Below the pieces are notes generated by a model. That model was not told the DNA's origin. It saw nothing but the letters and a program-made list of their open reading frames with translations, and made no database searches. A stretch of DNA of 64,000 nt, from positions 4,100,780 to 4,164,779 of the forward strand of contig NZ_JH600070.1 in the NCBI RefSeq assembly GCF_000245015.1, in the 5' to 3' direction. Made by a program: the position numbers and the translations under genes. Positions 1 to 9,019 of the stretch are shown in pieces (position 1 is the stretch's first letter; each line of letters starts with the position of its first letter). Source of the stretch: Beggiatoa alba B18LD (GTDB lineage: Bacteria > Pseudomonadota > Gammaproteobacteria > Beggiatoales > Beggiatoaceae).

Positions 1-999
1 TTTTTTCCCGATGGTGCTTTTAAAGATGTGCAAATTATCGACACTGCAAGCGCGTTATATCAGCAAGCGGATATTGTTTTAAAAGTAAATCCGCCGACTG
101 ACGCAGAAATCGACCAGATGAAAGCAGGCACGATTGTGATTGGTTTTATGTCTCCGCATCGTTACCCTGAACGGGTTGCTAAAATGCGAGATAAGCAAAT
201 TACGAGTCTTGCTATGGAATTAGTGCCACGTATTTCGCGGGCGCAGTCTATGGATGCATTATCTTCACAAGCAGCGGTTGCAGGCTATAAAGCCGTTTTA
301 CAAGCCGCCGATTTATCCAACGTCTTTTTCCCCATGTTGACAACGGCGGCAGGTACGATACGCCCTGCAAAAGTATTGGTCATTGGCGCAGGTGTCGCAG
401 GCTTACAAGCAATTGCAACCGCTCGGCGGTTAGGCGCAATTGTAGAGGGCTACGATGTGCGCTCTGCCACTAAAGAGCAAGTGCAATCTTTAGGCGCGAA
501 GTTTGTGGATACTGGTGTAAAAGCGGAAGGTGTAGGCGGCTATGCTCGTGAGTTGACAGCAGAAGAGAAACAGCAACAACAGGATGTTTTAGCGAAACAT
601 ATTGCAGCTGCGAATGTGGTCATCACAACCGCTGCAATCCCCGGTCGTCCTTCACCGAAAATTATTACCCGTGCCATGGTGGAAGCAATGGCGGTCGGTT
701 CTGTGGTGGTCGATTTAGCGGCTGAAGGGGGCGGCAACTGTGAGTTATGCCAATCTGGACAAACCATTGTCCATCAAGGTGTGACGATTCACGCGCCGTT
801 AAATGTCCCGAGCCAAATGCCAACCCACGCCAGTGAGATGTATGCAAAGAATTTATTCAACTTGCTGTCGTTATTTGTCAAAAACGGGCAATTAGAAATT
901 AATTGGCAGGATGAAATTATTGCGGGCTGCACCTTAACCCATGCGGGTGAAATTAAACACGCACCAACACGGGCTTTAGTGGAAGGAACAAAATCATGA
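1..999 (+). CDS. pntAA: NAD(P) transhydrogenase subunit alpha part 1, 5'-truncated by the window edge
   Basis: This is the NAD(H)-binding domain I of proton-translocating transhydrogenase, which transfers hydride between NAD(H) and NADP(H) using the proton gradient. The reading frame is open from base 1, so about 30–40 N-terminal residues lie outside the window; the GTG at 28 is internal. A Rossmann fingerprint GAGVAGLQA is encoded near 385–410, followed by an acidic/YDVR region typical of NAD-binding. The protein ends before any membrane segment, as in the three-subunit (Rhodospirillum-type) enzyme rather than the fused E. coli PntA. The stop overlaps the pntAB start as ATGA at 996–999, implying translational coupling. 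Confidence 0.93.
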   Translation, partial: FFPDGAFKDVQIIDTASALYQQADIVLKVNPPTDAEIDQMKAGTIVIGFMSPHRYPERVAKMRDKQITSLAMELVPRISRAQSMDALSSQAAVAGYKAVLQAADLSNVFFPMLTTAAGTIRPAKVLVIGAGVAGLQAIATARRLGAIVEGYDVRSATKEQVQSLGAKFVDTGVKAEGVGGYARELTAEEKQQQQDVLAKHIAAANVVITTAAIPGRPSPKIITRAMVEAMAVGSVVVDLAAEGGGNCELCQSGQTIVHQGVTIHAPLNVPSQMPTHASEMYAKNLFNLLSLFVKNGQLEINWQDEIIAGCTLTHAGEIKHAPTRALVEGTKS

Positions 1000-1289
1000 T
1001 TGAAGGGTTTACCGCACTGTATATTTTTATGTTAGCGGCGTTTACAGGCTACGAGGTTATTTCTCGCGTCCCTGTGATTTTACACACGCCGTTAATGTCT
1101 GGCTCTAACTTTGTGCATGGGATTGTACTGGTTGGAGCGATGATTGCGTTAGGTCATGCGGAAGGGACAACAGAACAAATTGTTGGTTTTATTGGGGTCA
1201 TTCTTGCCGCAGGGAATGCCGTTGGTGGTTATGTGGTTACAGAACGGATGCTAGAAATGTTCAAGAGTAGCAAGGGAGGTGCGAAGTGA
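996..1289 (+). CDS. pntAB: NAD(P) transhydrogenase subunit alpha part 2 (membrane domain)
   Basis: This 97-residue protein carries the part of membrane domain II that is the C-terminal end of PntA in two-subunit enzymes. It has hydrophobic helices at about residues 5–20, 42–58 and 62–82, and the conserved stretch around SRVPVILHTPLMSGSN, which is characteristic of this subunit. It starts with ATG inside the pntAA stop and ends inside the pntB start (GTGA, 1286–1289). The three genes therefore form one tightly coupled operon encoding an inner-membrane enzyme complex that supplies NADPH. Confidence 0.94.
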   Translation: MIEGFTALYIFMLAAFTGYEVISRVPVILHTPLMSGSNFVHGIVLVGAMIALGHAEGTTEQIVGFIGVILAAGNAVGGYVVTERMLEMFKSSKGGAK

Positions 1290-2782
1290 CAGCACCCGTA
1301 ACAGATATTCAAAAAGCCTTGCAAGAACAGAAAGAAGGTTTAGCCCATTTAGAGCAATTAATTGCACAAGATAGCGGTCATCCGATACCTGTACAGGCAA
1401 ACTCGTGGGCAGTACCTATAATTGAAGCGGTTTATTTTGCCGCCGCGCTCTTGTTTATTTTAGGCTTGCGGAAAATGAGCTCTCCCGTCACTGCACGCGG
1501 GGGGATTGTTTGGGCAGGGATAGGGATGGTGATAGCGACCTTAGTCACCTTCTTAACACCGCACATGAGTAATTTCATTTTAATGATTTTAGCCATTGCA
1601 ATCGGTTCAACGCTGGCATGGGTAACGGCGAAAAAAGTTGCAATGACCGATATGCCACAAATGATTGCCTTATATAACGGCATGGGGGGCGGTGCGGCGG
1701 CTGCGATTGCAGGGGTTGAATTAAGTAAATTTAGCCAAGGGACTTTAGACAGCAATTTAACCGTGCAAACCTTAGCTGTTGCAGGGGCATTAATTGGTAG
1801 TATCGCCTTCTCAGGTTCTTTAATTGCCTTTGCAAAACTACAAGGCTGGATGAAGAGAACCGTTCGCTATCCGCATCAACAGTTAATTAACTTAATTCTG
1901 TTTGCGGGTTTAGTGCTCTTAGGCATTATCAATTTAATTGTTCCTAATCCCTATTTAGTCATTATTTTCTTTGTCTTAGCGGTGATATTCGGTATTTTAA
2001 TGACCCTACCGATTGGCGGGGCGGATATGCCTGTGGTTATCTCCCTATTCAATGCCTTAACAGGGTTAGCAGTGGGTTTTGAAGGCTTTGTTATTGGTAA
2101 CGCTGCCATGATTATTGCGGGAACTGTCGTTGGTGCATCAGGTACATTACTCACCCAATTAATGGCAAAAGCCATGAACCGTCCTATCAGCAATGTCTTA
2201 TTCAAATCCTTTGGTGAAACCGCAAGTGCAGGAGAAGAGAGCGTAACAGGGAGCTTGAAACCCATTGAAGCAAGCGACGCAGCCGTGATGATGGCGTATG
2301 CAGAACAAGTCGTGATTATTCCAGGTTATGGGCTGGCTGTTGCACAAGCACAGCATAAAATTTGGGAATTAGCGAAATTATTGGATGAGCGTGGCGTGCG
2401 GGTTAAATTTGCGATTCACCCCGTCGCAGGGCGGATGCCAGGACATATGAACGTCTTATTAGCCGAGGCAGGTGTACCCTATGACATGATTTTCGACCTT
2501 GAAGAAATCAATGAAGAGTTTGAAAGAACCGATGTTGCTTTAGTCATTGGTGCGAATGATGTTGTAAACCCTGTTGCGCGGACAAATCCTGAAAGTCCTA
2601 TTTATGGAATGCCGATTTTAAACGCCGATAAAGCGAAAAACGTCATTGTTATCAAACGTGGACAAGGGACAGGCTTCTCAGGCGTGGAAAATCACCTATT
2701 CTATGCGGATAACAGCCGCATGTTATACGGGGATGGTCAAGCCATGGCTGCCGCGTTGATTCAAGGCATTAAGGCTATATAA
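1286..2782 (+). CDS. pntB: NAD(P) transhydrogenase subunit beta
   Basis: PntB has 498 residues. Its N-terminal half has about nine hydrophobic segments (residues ~45–290) forming the proton channel part of domain II. The C-terminal ~180 residues are the soluble NADP(H)-binding domain III, with VIIPGYGLAVAQAQ, the HPVAGRMPGHMNVLLAEA loop, and GANDVVNP. I chose the GTG start at 1286 because it overlaps the pntAB stop and gives the usual family length. It has a longer N-terminal arm (about 40 residues, Glu/Gln rich) before the first helix than I would expect from E. coli PntB. It is the last gene of the operon; a long inverted repeat follows 20 bases downstream. Confidence 0.95.
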   Translation: MTAPVTDIQKALQEQKEGLAHLEQLIAQDSGHPIPVQANSWAVPIIEAVYFAAALLFILGLRKMSSPVTARGGIVWAGIGMVIATLVTFLTPHMSNFILMILAIAIGSTLAWVTAKKVAMTDMPQMIALYNGMGGGAAAAIAGVELSKFSQGTLDSNLTVQTLAVAGALIGSIAFSGSLIAFAKLQGWMKRTVRYPHQQLINLILFAGLVLLGIINLIVPNPYLVIIFFVLAVIFGILMTLPIGGADMPVVISLFNALTGLAVGFEGFVIGNAAMIIAGTVVGASGTLLTQLMAKAMNRPISNVLFKSFGETASAGEESVTGSLKPIEASDAAVMMAYAEQVVIIPGYGLAVAQAQHKIWELAKLLDERGVRVKFAIHPVAGRMPGHMNVLLAEAGVPYDMIFDLEEINEEFERTDVALVIGANDVVNPVARTNPESPIYGMPILNADKAKNVIVIKRGQGTGFSGVENHLFYADNSRMLYGDGQAMAAALIQGIKAI

Positions 2783-2802
2783 GACTGTTTACAACCCCTG
2801 AT

Positions 2803-2845
2803 TAATCATGGATATCTTTATCTACATTTAAGGTATCCATGATTA
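2803..2845 (+). terminator. Long inverted repeat after pntB, possible terminator
   Basis: Bases 2803–2818 pair with 2830–2845 (16 bp, one G·U pair, 11-nt loop). There is no T-tract directly after the stem, so it may be a rho-dependent or mRNA-stabilising 3' structure rather than a classical terminator. Confidence 0.5.
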
Positions 2846-3876
2846 TCCCCATAAAAAAATCAGAATAATGCTATACTTTCTCAAAGAATTGGTTTACTAT
2901 TTTTGACTATATTGTTCATTAGTTTTTTAAGTGTAGCTGTCAGTAGTGTTTTTCCGCACAGTCGTATCCTCTCCAGATTTAACTTGTTGCAGGGTCACAG
3001 TAAAGACTTATCAGCAACAAACTGTTGTATTTTATTTTTATATTGAGAAAATTTATTTGTTTAGCCGTACACTCTCCTTTGCTTATCAATCACCCTTCGT
3101 GACTTTTTTACTGGCAACAGTGTCTCATCACTTGGTTCGTATCAGTAATAAATACGCCGCCTTTTTTGACTTTCTAGTATTTCATTGTAAAAAAATAATC
3201 ATATATTCGCTATCCGCCAGATTTTCCACGTTTTATTATTTCTTGCCTCAAAAAATTACATATATTCTCCCACCTATAAATAAAAAAATCATAAAGCCCT
3301 TTAACAATAAAAAACCTTTATATTCTTATCACTACCTCGAAAATCTCCCATTTTTGTACTATTCTCGACAGAGAAGATAGTCAGAGTTAATAAAAAAATT
3401 TATATGAATTTATCTGTATAATCCCTTATTGAGAAATAAACTGTTGCAATGCACTATAAATAAAGGCTTGCTGACATCAAAAAAATATATTATCTTAACA
3501 ACCGTGACCTTGATAGAAATCAAATATCACACTGATTAAGTTTGTTTTTTGTTGATATTGAAAATGCTTTTTATGTAAAGCTAAATTTAAAATTGAATGG
3601 TTTATTGAGTTTTTCATAAAAAAGCAACATTAAAGCAATATAAAGGCTTTTCTTTTAGAGAAAATGCGATAATAATTTTAAGAGACCATCACAAAAATTG
3701 TTACTGGTCTCAAGTTGTCAATCTTAGGTATATCAACTAAAAACAACCTTAACTAGCAATCATGCAGGTTGTTAGCGTGATATAACGATAATGAAGTGAC
3801 TTTTTAGCTTTGAACTCGTATAACCTTGCCTTACAACCTGCACGTTTTCATACAATGCGTAGACAGGAAAATAAGT
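2846..3876. other. AT-rich intergenic region upstream of the cold-shock genes
   Basis: About 1 kb with no convincing gene. An open frame at 2946–3380 exists, but it is rich in Phe/Tyr/Leu/Lys as expected of AT-rich DNA, has no ribosome-binding site and resembles no family I know. The last part presumably holds the promoter and leader of the first csp gene. A short block at 3445–3472 resembles 26701–26726. Confidence 0.5.
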
Positions 3877-4086
3877 ATGCAGACGGGAACAATAAAGTGG
3901 TTTGATGAGCTAAGAGGATATGGCTTTATAGTACCAGAGGATGGCAGTCGAGACGTGTTAATACACTACTCGTCAATTAGAGAAGAAGGCTTTAAATCCC
4001 TCTTAAAAGAAGGGCAAAAAGTTGAGTTTGAATCACAATTAGGTCCTAAAGGTCCTCAAGCAACCGTATGTGTGCCCTATTTGTAA
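3877..4086 (+). CDS. Cold-shock domain protein, divergent copy
   Basis: A 69-residue cold-shock-domain protein (single-stranded nucleic-acid-binding OB fold). The RNP1-like motif reads RGYGFI (consensus KGFGFI) and RNP2 reads VLIHY (consensus VFVHF), so both binding motifs are present but altered compared with the seven copies downstream. The ATG at 3877 is preceded by AGGAAA at 3865–3870 with a six-base spacer; an in-frame start at 3826 would add 17 residues that are not part of the domain. It is separated from the array by 236 bases, so it probably has its own transcript. It may be an older paralogue with a distinct role. Confidence 0.88.
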   Translation: MQTGTIKWFDELRGYGFIVPEDGSRDVLIHYSSIREEGFKSLLKEGQKVEFESQLGPKGPQATVCVPYL

Positions 4087-4150
4087 CCGATTTATAATAA
4101 TGATATTAATAACTTGTTTAGAAAAAACTATACAAGTCATTATTTAAGTG

Positions 4151-4177
4151 GATGTGACACTCTTTTTATGTCACATC
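4151..4177 (+). other. Inverted repeat between the first csp gene and the array
   Basis: GATGTGACA (4151–4159) is the exact reverse complement of TGTCACATC (4169–4177), with a nine-base loop. It lies 65 bases after the divergent csp gene and 146 bases before the array. It could be a 3' hairpin of the first gene or a DNA-binding dyad. There is no T-tract, and the half-site spacing is too wide for a CRP site. Confidence 0.4.
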
Positions 4178-4322
4178 AAATAAGAACGCAGAAAAAATAA
4201 CTATTAATAAAACATACAATAAAGCTGTTTCTAATGAGTTATTTTTCAAGCGAAGTAATGCTGTCATTTTACAAAGTAATGATGGTAGTAGGTATTAAAC
4301 AAGTAAATGAGGTTTTTTTTTC

Positions 4323-4526
4323 ATGCAAACAGGCACTGTAAAGTGGTTTAACGAATCTAAGGGTTTTGGCTTTCTTGCGCCTGATGATGGCAGTAAAGAT
4401 GTGTTTGTCCATTTCTCCACTATTCAATCCAGCGGCTTCAAGACTTTAAAAGAAGGTCAAGCCGTACAATTTGAAGCAAAAATGGGTCCTAAAGGCTTGC
4501 AAACTTCTGTTTGCATTCCTCTTTAA
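4323..4526 (+). CDS. Cold-shock protein, array copy 1
   Basis: A 67-residue CspA-family protein with intact RNP1 (KGFGFL, residues 13–18) and RNP2 (VFVHF, about residues 27–31), the aromatic patch that binds single-stranded RNA or DNA. Proteins of this type melt mRNA secondary structure in the cytoplasm. It differs from the other copies by AKM instead of AQM near residue 53 and has DDGS in the loop before RNP2. This is the promoter-proximal copy; the 236-base leader before it is where a regulated 5' UTR would lie. Its DNA is the most diverged of the seven at synonymous sites in the first 60 bases (for example AAGGGTTTTGGC rather than AAAGGCTTCGGC). Confidence 0.95.
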   Translation: MQTGTVKWFNESKGFGFLAPDDGSKDVFVHFSTIQSSGFKTLKEGQAVQFEAKMGPKGLQTSVCIPL

Positions 4527-4549
4527 TTTTTCAGCACTGAGGATTTTTC

Positions 4550-4753
4550 ATGCAAACAGGTACAGTTAAGTGGTTTAACGAATCTAAAGGCTTCGGCTTT
4601 TTAGCTCCTGATGACGGTGGTAAAGATGTGTTCGTCCATTTCTCTACTATCCAATCCAGCGGTTTCAAGACTTTAAAAGAAGGTCAAGCCGTACAATTTG
4701 AAGCCCAAATGGGCCCTAAAGGCTTGCAAACTTCTGTTTGCATTCCTCTTTAA
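4550..4753 (+). CDS. Cold-shock protein, array copy 2
   Basis: 67 residues, RNP1 KGFGFL and RNP2 VFVHF intact. The loop reads DDGG, and the C-terminus is CIPL. It is identical in protein sequence to copy 3. The 23-base gap from copy 1 contains its GAGG ribosome-binding site and no room for a promoter, so it is translated from a shared transcript. Confidence 0.95.
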   Translation: MQTGTVKWFNESKGFGFLAPDDGGKDVFVHFSTIQSSGFKTLKEGQAVQFEAQMGPKGLQTSVCIPL

Positions 4754-4776
4754 TTTTTCAGCACTGAGGATTTTTC

Positions 4777-4980
4777 ATGCAAACAGGTACAGTTAAGTGG
4801 TTTAATGAATCTAAAGGCTTCGGCTTTTTAGCTCCTGATGACGGTGGTAAAGATGTGTTCGTCCATTTCTCTACTATCCAATCCAGCGGTTTCAAGACTT
4901 TAAAAGAAGGTCAAGCCGTGCAATTTGAAGCCCAAATGGGCCCTAAAGGCTTGCAAACTTCTGTTTGCATTCCTCTTTAA
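4777..4980 (+). CDS. Cold-shock protein, array copy 3
   Basis: 67 residues, protein identical to copy 2 and differing from it by only a few silent bases (for example AATGAA for AACGAA near the start and GTG for GTA). This is the most recent duplication in the array. RNP1 and RNP2 are intact. Confidence 0.95.
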   Translation: MQTGTVKWFNESKGFGFLAPDDGGKDVFVHFSTIQSSGFKTLKEGQAVQFEAQMGPKGLQTSVCIPL

Positions 4981-5002
4981 TTTTCAGCACTGAGGATTTT
5001 TC

Positions 5003-5206
5003 ATGCAAACAGGTACAGTTAAGTGGTTTAACGAATCTAAAGGCTTCGGCTTTTTAGCCCCTGATAATGGTGGCAAAGATGTATTCGTACATTTCTCCAC
5101 TATTCAATCCAGCGGTTTTAAGACTTTAAAAGAAGGTCAAGCCGTACAATTTGAAGCCCAAATGGGTCCTAAAGGCTTGCAAACTTCTGTTTGCCTTCCT
5201 CTCTAA
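5003..5206 (+). CDS. Cold-shock protein, array copy 4
   Basis: 67 residues, RNP1/RNP2 intact, loop DNGG, C-terminus CLPL. It follows the short spacer type and is the first copy followed by the long spacer type, so it marks the junction between the two halves of the array. Confidence 0.95.
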   Translation: MQTGTVKWFNESKGFGFLAPDNGGKDVFVHFSTIQSSGFKTLKEGQAVQFEAQMGPKGLQTSVCLPL

Positions 5207-5239
5207 TCTACATTAATAATCAACATTGAGGATTTTTTC

Positions 5240-5443
5240 ATGCAAACAGGTACAGTTAAGTGGTTTAACGAATCTAAAGGCTTCGGCTTTTTAGCCCCTG
5301 ATGACGGTAGCAAAGACGTATTCGTTCATTTCTCCACCATCCAATCCAGCGGTTTCAAGACCTTAAAAGAAGGTCAAGCCGTGCAATTTGAAGCCCAAAT
5401 GGGTCCTAAAGGCTTGCAAACTTCTGTTTGCCTTCCTCTCTAA
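5240..5443 (+). CDS. Cold-shock protein, array copy 5
   Basis: 67 residues, loop DDGS, C-terminus CLPL, RNP1/RNP2 intact. It is preceded by the 33-base spacer with GAGGATTTTTTC as ribosome-binding region. The protein matches copy 4 except in the loop. Confidence 0.95.
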   Translation: MQTGTVKWFNESKGFGFLAPDDGSKDVFVHFSTIQSSGFKTLKEGQAVQFEAQMGPKGLQTSVCLPL

Positions 5444-5476
5444 TCTACATTAATAATCAACATTGAGGATTTTTTC

Positions 5477-5680
5477 ATGCAAACAGGTACAGTTAAGTGG
5501 TTTAACGAATCTAAAGGCTTCGGCTTTTTAGCTCCTGATAATGGCGGTAAAGACGTGTTCGTTCATTTCTCCACCATCCAGTCCAGCGGTTTCAAGACCT
5601 TAAAAGAAGGTCAAGCCGTACAATTTGAAGCCCAGATGGGTCCTAAAGGCTTGCAAACTTCTGTTTGCCTTCCTCTCTAA
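5477..5680 (+). CDS. Cold-shock protein, array copy 6
   Basis: 67 residues, protein identical to copy 4 (DNGG loop, CLPL end) although the two are separated by copy 5, which points to duplication of a two-gene unit or to gene conversion. RNP1/RNP2 are intact. Confidence 0.95.
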   Translation: MQTGTVKWFNESKGFGFLAPDNGGKDVFVHFSTIQSSGFKTLKEGQAVQFEAQMGPKGLQTSVCLPL

Positions 5681-5710
5681 TCTACATTAATCAACATTGA
5701 GGATTTTTTC

Positions 5711-5914
5711 ATGCAAACAGGTACAGTTAAGTGGTTTAACGAATCTAAAGGCTTCGGCTTTTTAGCCCCTGATGACGGTGGTAAAGACGTATTCGTCCAT
5801 TTCTCCACTATTCAATCTGGCGGTTTCAAGACCTTAAAAGAAGGTCAAGCCGTGCAATTTGAAGCCCAGATGGGTCCTAAAGGTTTACAAACTTCCGTAT
5901 GTATCCCTTTATAA
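5711..5914 (+). CDS. Cold-shock protein, array copy 7
   Basis: 67 residues, last gene of the array. It has QSGGF where the others have QSSGF and ends CIPL. Its final codons differ at silent positions (GGTTTACAAACTTCCGTATG), consistent with an array end less exposed to unequal exchange. A strong intrinsic terminator follows 27 bases after the stop. Confidence 0.95.
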   Translation: MQTGTVKWFNESKGFGFLAPDDGGKDVFVHFSTIQSGGFKTLKEGQAVQFEAQMGPKGLQTSVCIPL

Positions 5915-5940
5915 ACCATTACTTGTCTAAGTAATAATTA

Positions 5941-5973
5941 AGCCGTTACTCCCAAAAAGTAACGGCTTTTTTT
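5941..5973 (+). terminator. Intrinsic terminator of the cold-shock array
   Basis: AGCCGTTACT (5941–5950) pairs perfectly with AGTAACGGCT (5958–5967), with a seven-base loop and a run of T through 5973. This ends the cold-shock transcript before guaA. Confidence 0.92.
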
Positions 5974-6136
5974 ATGTTTTTTCCATAAAATCAATATCTA
6001 GTCTTTAAACTATTTTATCTGATTTTTCTTAGAAAAATTAGTTCATGTCTAAAAACAAACGCTCGTTTGTTATCCCCTATGCTACAATTCCCCTCTTTTC
6101 TTTCAGCACGCCACGCGAAACTGTAGTGAATTGACT

Positions 6137-7738
6137 ATGCAAAACATCCACGCTCATCGAATCCTAATTTTAGATTTTGGTTCTCAATATACCCAACTGA
6201 TTGCCCGTCGTATTCGCGAAATCGGCGTTTATTGCGAGATTCATGCGTATGATATGCCAACAGAGGCAATTAAAGCCTTTAATCCTAAAGGAATTATTCT
6301 ATCTGGCAGTCCTGAATCTGTTACTGATACAGTTACCAATTTTCGTGCGCCTGATTGCGTCTTTACTTTAGGCGTGCCTGTGTTGGGTATTTGCTATGGG
6401 ATGCAAACCATGGCAGTACAATTAGGCGGAAAAGTAGAATCTTCTAATTTACGCGAGTTTGGATATGCACAAATTCGGGCGCGTGGGCATTCTCAGTTAT
6501 TAAAAGACATTGCCGACCATGTGACGGATGAAGGGCATGGCATGTTAGATGTTTGGATGAGTCATGGGGATAAAGTCACCGCGTTACCGCCCAATTTTAC
6601 CCTGATTGCCGCTAGTGAAAATTCACCCATTGCAGGTATGGCAGATGAAAGCCGTCAGTTTTATGGCGTGCAGTTTCATCCTGAAGTGACACATACGAAG
6701 CAAGGTTTATATATTTTACAACGCTTTGTACATACAATTTGTCATTGTGAAGCATTATGGACATCACAAAATATTATCGAAGACAGTATTCAAGCCATTC
6801 GTCAGCAAGTTGGTGATGAAGAAGTTTTGCTCGCGCTATCAGGCGGGGTTGATTCCTCAGTCGTTGCCATGTTATTGCATCGTGCGATTGGTCAACAATT
6901 AACTTGTGTTTTTGTAGATAACGGCTTGTTACGCTTGAATGAAGGTGCGCAAGTGATGCAGATGTTTGCGCAACATTTGGGCATTAAAGTGATTAAAGTC
7001 GATGCTGAACAACGTTTTTTAACCGCGTTACAAGGGGTGAGTGACCCAGAGCAAAAACGTAAAATTATCGGTAATTTATTTATTCAAGTGTTTGAAGAAG
7101 AAGCTAAGCGTTTAGATGCAGAAGGACATCAGCGCGGGACAGGTTTCCGTTGGTTAGCGCAAGGAACGATTTATCCTGATGTTATTGAATCCGCTGGCTC
7201 TAAAACGGGTAAAGCGCATGTGATTAAATCACATCATAATGTTGGCGGGCTACCTGAAAAAATGCATTTAAAACTGGTTGAACCCTTGCGCGAATTATTC
7301 AAGGATGAAGTGCGCAAACTCGGTTTAGAATTGGGTTTACCGATGGAAATGGTTTATCGTCATCCGTTTCCTGGTCCAGGGCTAGGCGTGCGGATTTTGG
7401 GCGAAGTGAAAAAAGAATATGCCGATATTTTGCGTCTTGCGGATGCAATTTTTATTGAAGAATTGCGTAAACAAGGGTGGTATGACAAAACCAGTCAAGC
7501 CTTTGCGGTTTTCTTGCCTGTGCGTTCTGTGGGTGTGATGGGCGATGCACGTAAATACGAATATGTCATTTCATTGCGAGCGGTTGAAACTATTGACTTT
7601 ATGACAGCACGTTGGGCACATTTGCCTTATGAATTATTAGAAACTTTATCGAATCGGATTATCAATGAAGTCGCTGGCATTTCACGGGTTTGTTATGACG
7701 TATCCAGTAAGCCACCCGCAACAATTGAGTGGGAATAA
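6137..7738 (+). CDS. guaA: GMP synthase (glutamine-hydrolysing)
   Basis: Converts XMP to GMP with ATP and glutamine-derived ammonia, the last step of guanine nucleotide synthesis. The N-terminal class I glutamine amidotransferase has the nucleophile in GICYGMQ and a catalytic His in VQFHPEVTH. The ATP-pyrophosphatase domain follows with the P-loop SGGVDSSV, and the C-terminal dimerisation domain ends in KPPATIEWE. The length of 533 residues is close to E. coli GuaA. I prefer ATG 6137 to the in-frame TTG at 6131; no strong ribosome-binding site is visible. guaB is not adjacent, unlike in many gammaproteobacteria. Confidence 0.97.
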   Translation: MQNIHAHRILILDFGSQYTQLIARRIREIGVYCEIHAYDMPTEAIKAFNPKGIILSGSPESVTDTVTNFRAPDCVFTLGVPVLGICYGMQTMAVQLGGKVESSNLREFGYAQIRARGHSQLLKDIADHVTDEGHGMLDVWMSHGDKVTALPPNFTLIAASENSPIAGMADESRQFYGVQFHPEVTHTKQGLYILQRFVHTICHCEALWTSQNIIEDSIQAIRQQVGDEEVLLALSGGVDSSVVAMLLHRAIGQQLTCVFVDNGLLRLNEGAQVMQMFAQHLGIKVIKVDAEQRFLTALQGVSDPEQKRKIIGNLFIQVFEEEAKRLDAEGHQRGTGFRWLAQGTIYPDVIESAGSKTGKAHVIKSHHNVGGLPEKMHLKLVEPLRELFKDEVRKLGLELGLPMEMVYRHPFPGPGLGVRILGEVKKEYADILRLADAIFIEELRKQGWYDKTSQAFAVFLPVRSVGVMGDARKYEYVISLRAVETIDFMTARWAHLPYELLETLSNRIINEVAGISRVCYDVSSKPPATIEWE

Positions 7739-7771
7739 AGTATTATTTATTGATATTTAAAGATTAATTTA

Positions 7772-7817
7772 AAAAGCGTGTTATCTCGTTTAATTAAGAT
7801 AACGCGCTTAATTTTTT
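7772..7817 (+). terminator. Terminator of guaA
   Basis: AAGCGTGTTATCT (7774–7786) pairs with AGATAACGCGCTT (7797–7809) with one G·U, followed by AATTTTTT. Standard stem–loop plus T-tract. Confidence 0.85.
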
Positions 7818-7897
7818 GGATTTTTGGCTACACTGTTACTGTTTAAGTATTTTTATGAATCATAACTCTTTTAAATGTGGACAGTGAGGTTTCGAAA

Positions 7898-8422
7898 ATG
7901 ATAAACATTCATACATTATCCGCTGATACAGCCATGACGATTTATTATGGTCAGCATCAGACCCCATTCGGTATGGGTTTATTAGGTATGACAGAAGCGG
8001 AAGAAATTTGCTATTTCAGTTTATCCACCACGATAGAAGGGGCTGAACAAGCGTTAATGCGTCATTGGTCACAAGCAACTTGTATTCAGGCACAGGAAAA
8101 AACTGCTCCGTTGATGTCAGCCATTTTTCAGCCTGCACCTGCTGTTACGCTATGTCTGCAAGGTTCAGCATTTCAACAACAAGTCTGGAAGCAATTATTA
8201 AATATCCCATTTGCAAGTACGACTAGCTATGGCGCGTTAGCGCGACAACTCGGGCAACCGCAAGCGGCGCGGGCGGTTGGGCAGGCTGTGGCAAGAAATT
8301 ATATTGCTTTCTTAATTCCTTGCCATCGTGTGATTCGTCAATCGGGCGAGTTGGGCAATTATCGCTGGGGGATTGCGCGTAAACAGCAATTATTAGCGTG
8401 GGAAAAATCACACGCGCATTAA
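7898..8422 (+). CDS. ogt: Methylated-DNA–protein-cysteine methyltransferase
   Basis: Suicide repair enzyme that moves the methyl group of O6-methylguanine to its own cysteine. The active-site motif IPCHRV places the acceptor at Cys142, preceded by the helix-turn-helix with RAVGQAVARN (arginine finger region) and followed by the GNYRWGIARKQQLLAWE tail. There is a divergent N-terminal ribonuclease-like domain. I chose ATG 7898 because AGTGAGG lies nine bases upstream; the GTG at 7877 would add seven residues. The length of 174 residues is normal. It meets the HD-domain gene tail to tail with a few bases of overlap. Confidence 0.93.
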   Translation: MINIHTLSADTAMTIYYGQHQTPFGMGLLGMTEAEEICYFSLSTTIEGAEQALMRHWSQATCIQAQEKTAPLMSAIFQPAPAVTLCLQGSAFQQQVWKQLLNIPFASTTSYGALARQLGQPQAARAVGQAVARNYIAFLIPCHRVIRQSGELGNYRWGIARKQQLLAWEKSHAH

Positions 8423-9009
8423 GCAACTTGGCTCGATTGGCGGGCGGTTAGCACTTGGCGAGTTTGTTGGACAAGTTGGTCGAACTCTGCTTCTAAAATA
8501 GGGTTAACGCCACGTATGCCTTGAATAACTTGTTCACTCCATTGTACATATTCTAAACAGCGTGTGACTGACCACGTTTGTGGCGGTGTGTAAAGAATAT
8601 CGCGCACATTACAGATTTTATCTGCTAATTTCACCAATTTAGCGGAATGGGATTTATGGGGCGCACGTTCCACTTGTAAGCGTTTACGCTCGGCTTTTTC
8701 CAGACTTTTATCGTCTGTCACTTCTTGAACGATGTTTAACACGGTTAGACCGAATAAGTTTTGAATTTCGTCTGCCTGTGTATTGGTATCTTCTAAGGTA
8801 TCGTGCAATAGTGCGGCGATAATAACCGCTATATCATAGACTTTTCCCACCTCCCAGAGTAAGGTAGCGACCTGAATTGGGTGATTAATGTAGGGTGATA
8901 CTTGTTTATCACGTCGTCGTTGGTCGCGGTGTTTATCGGCAGAGAATCGCAATGCCTTTAATAATTGGGCGACTTCTTCTGCGGAAAAATAAATTGTCGT
9001 TTCTAACAT
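8419..9009 (-). CDS. HD-domain protein, small alarmone ((p)ppGpp) hydrolase-like
   Basis: A 196-residue stand-alone HD phosphohydrolase resembling the hydrolase half of SpoT/RelA and the MESH1 family. The metal-binding pattern is visible: His in SADKH (~27), NHP (~43), the HD pair in LLHDTLEDT (69–70) and a later Asp in KLADKICNVRD. No synthetase or TGS domain is present. The likely role is cleaving (p)ppGpp or a related nucleotide such as NADPH; which one cannot be read from sequence. It overlaps the convergent ogt stop and lies 10 bases downstream of yciB on the same strand, so the two may be cotranscribed. Confidence 0.82.
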   Translation of the reverse strand: MLETTIYFSAEEVAQLLKALRFSADKHRDQRRRDKQVSPYINHPIQVATLLWEVGKVYDIAVIIAALLHDTLEDTNTQADEIQNLFGLTVLNIVQEVTDDKSLEKAERKRLQVERAPHKSHSAKLVKLADKICNVRDILYTPPQTWSVTRCLEYVQWSEQVIQGIRGVNPILEAEFDQLVQQTRQVLTARQSSQVA

Positions 9010-9019
9010 GATGACCTAC

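Larger units (their letters stand above)
4300..5914 (+). repeat. Tandem array of seven cold-shock gene units
   Basis: Seven direct repeats of 226–237 bases, each with one 204-base gene and a short spacer carrying GAGGATTTTT(T)C before the ATG. Start-to-start distances are 227, 227, 226, 237, 237 and 234. Two spacer types exist: a 22–23-base TTCAGCACTGAG type (before copies 2–4) and a 30–33-base TCTACATTAAT type (before copies 5–7). The block pattern indicates successive unequal-crossover duplications. All copies point the same way and share a terminator at 5941–5973. Confidence 0.95.

Noticed and set aside
2946-3380. 144-codon ORF in the AT-rich spacer
   Set aside because: No ribosome-binding site, composition (Phe, Tyr, Lys, Ile) as expected from AT-rich non-coding DNA, no family resemblance.
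4153-4175. CRP-type site TGTGA…TCACA
   Set aside because: The half-sites are 13 bases apart instead of six; better described as a hairpin or unknown dyad.
4300-5914. CRISPR-like periodic repeats
   Set aside because: The repeats are whole coding genes with gene-length conserved units, not short repeats with unique spacers.
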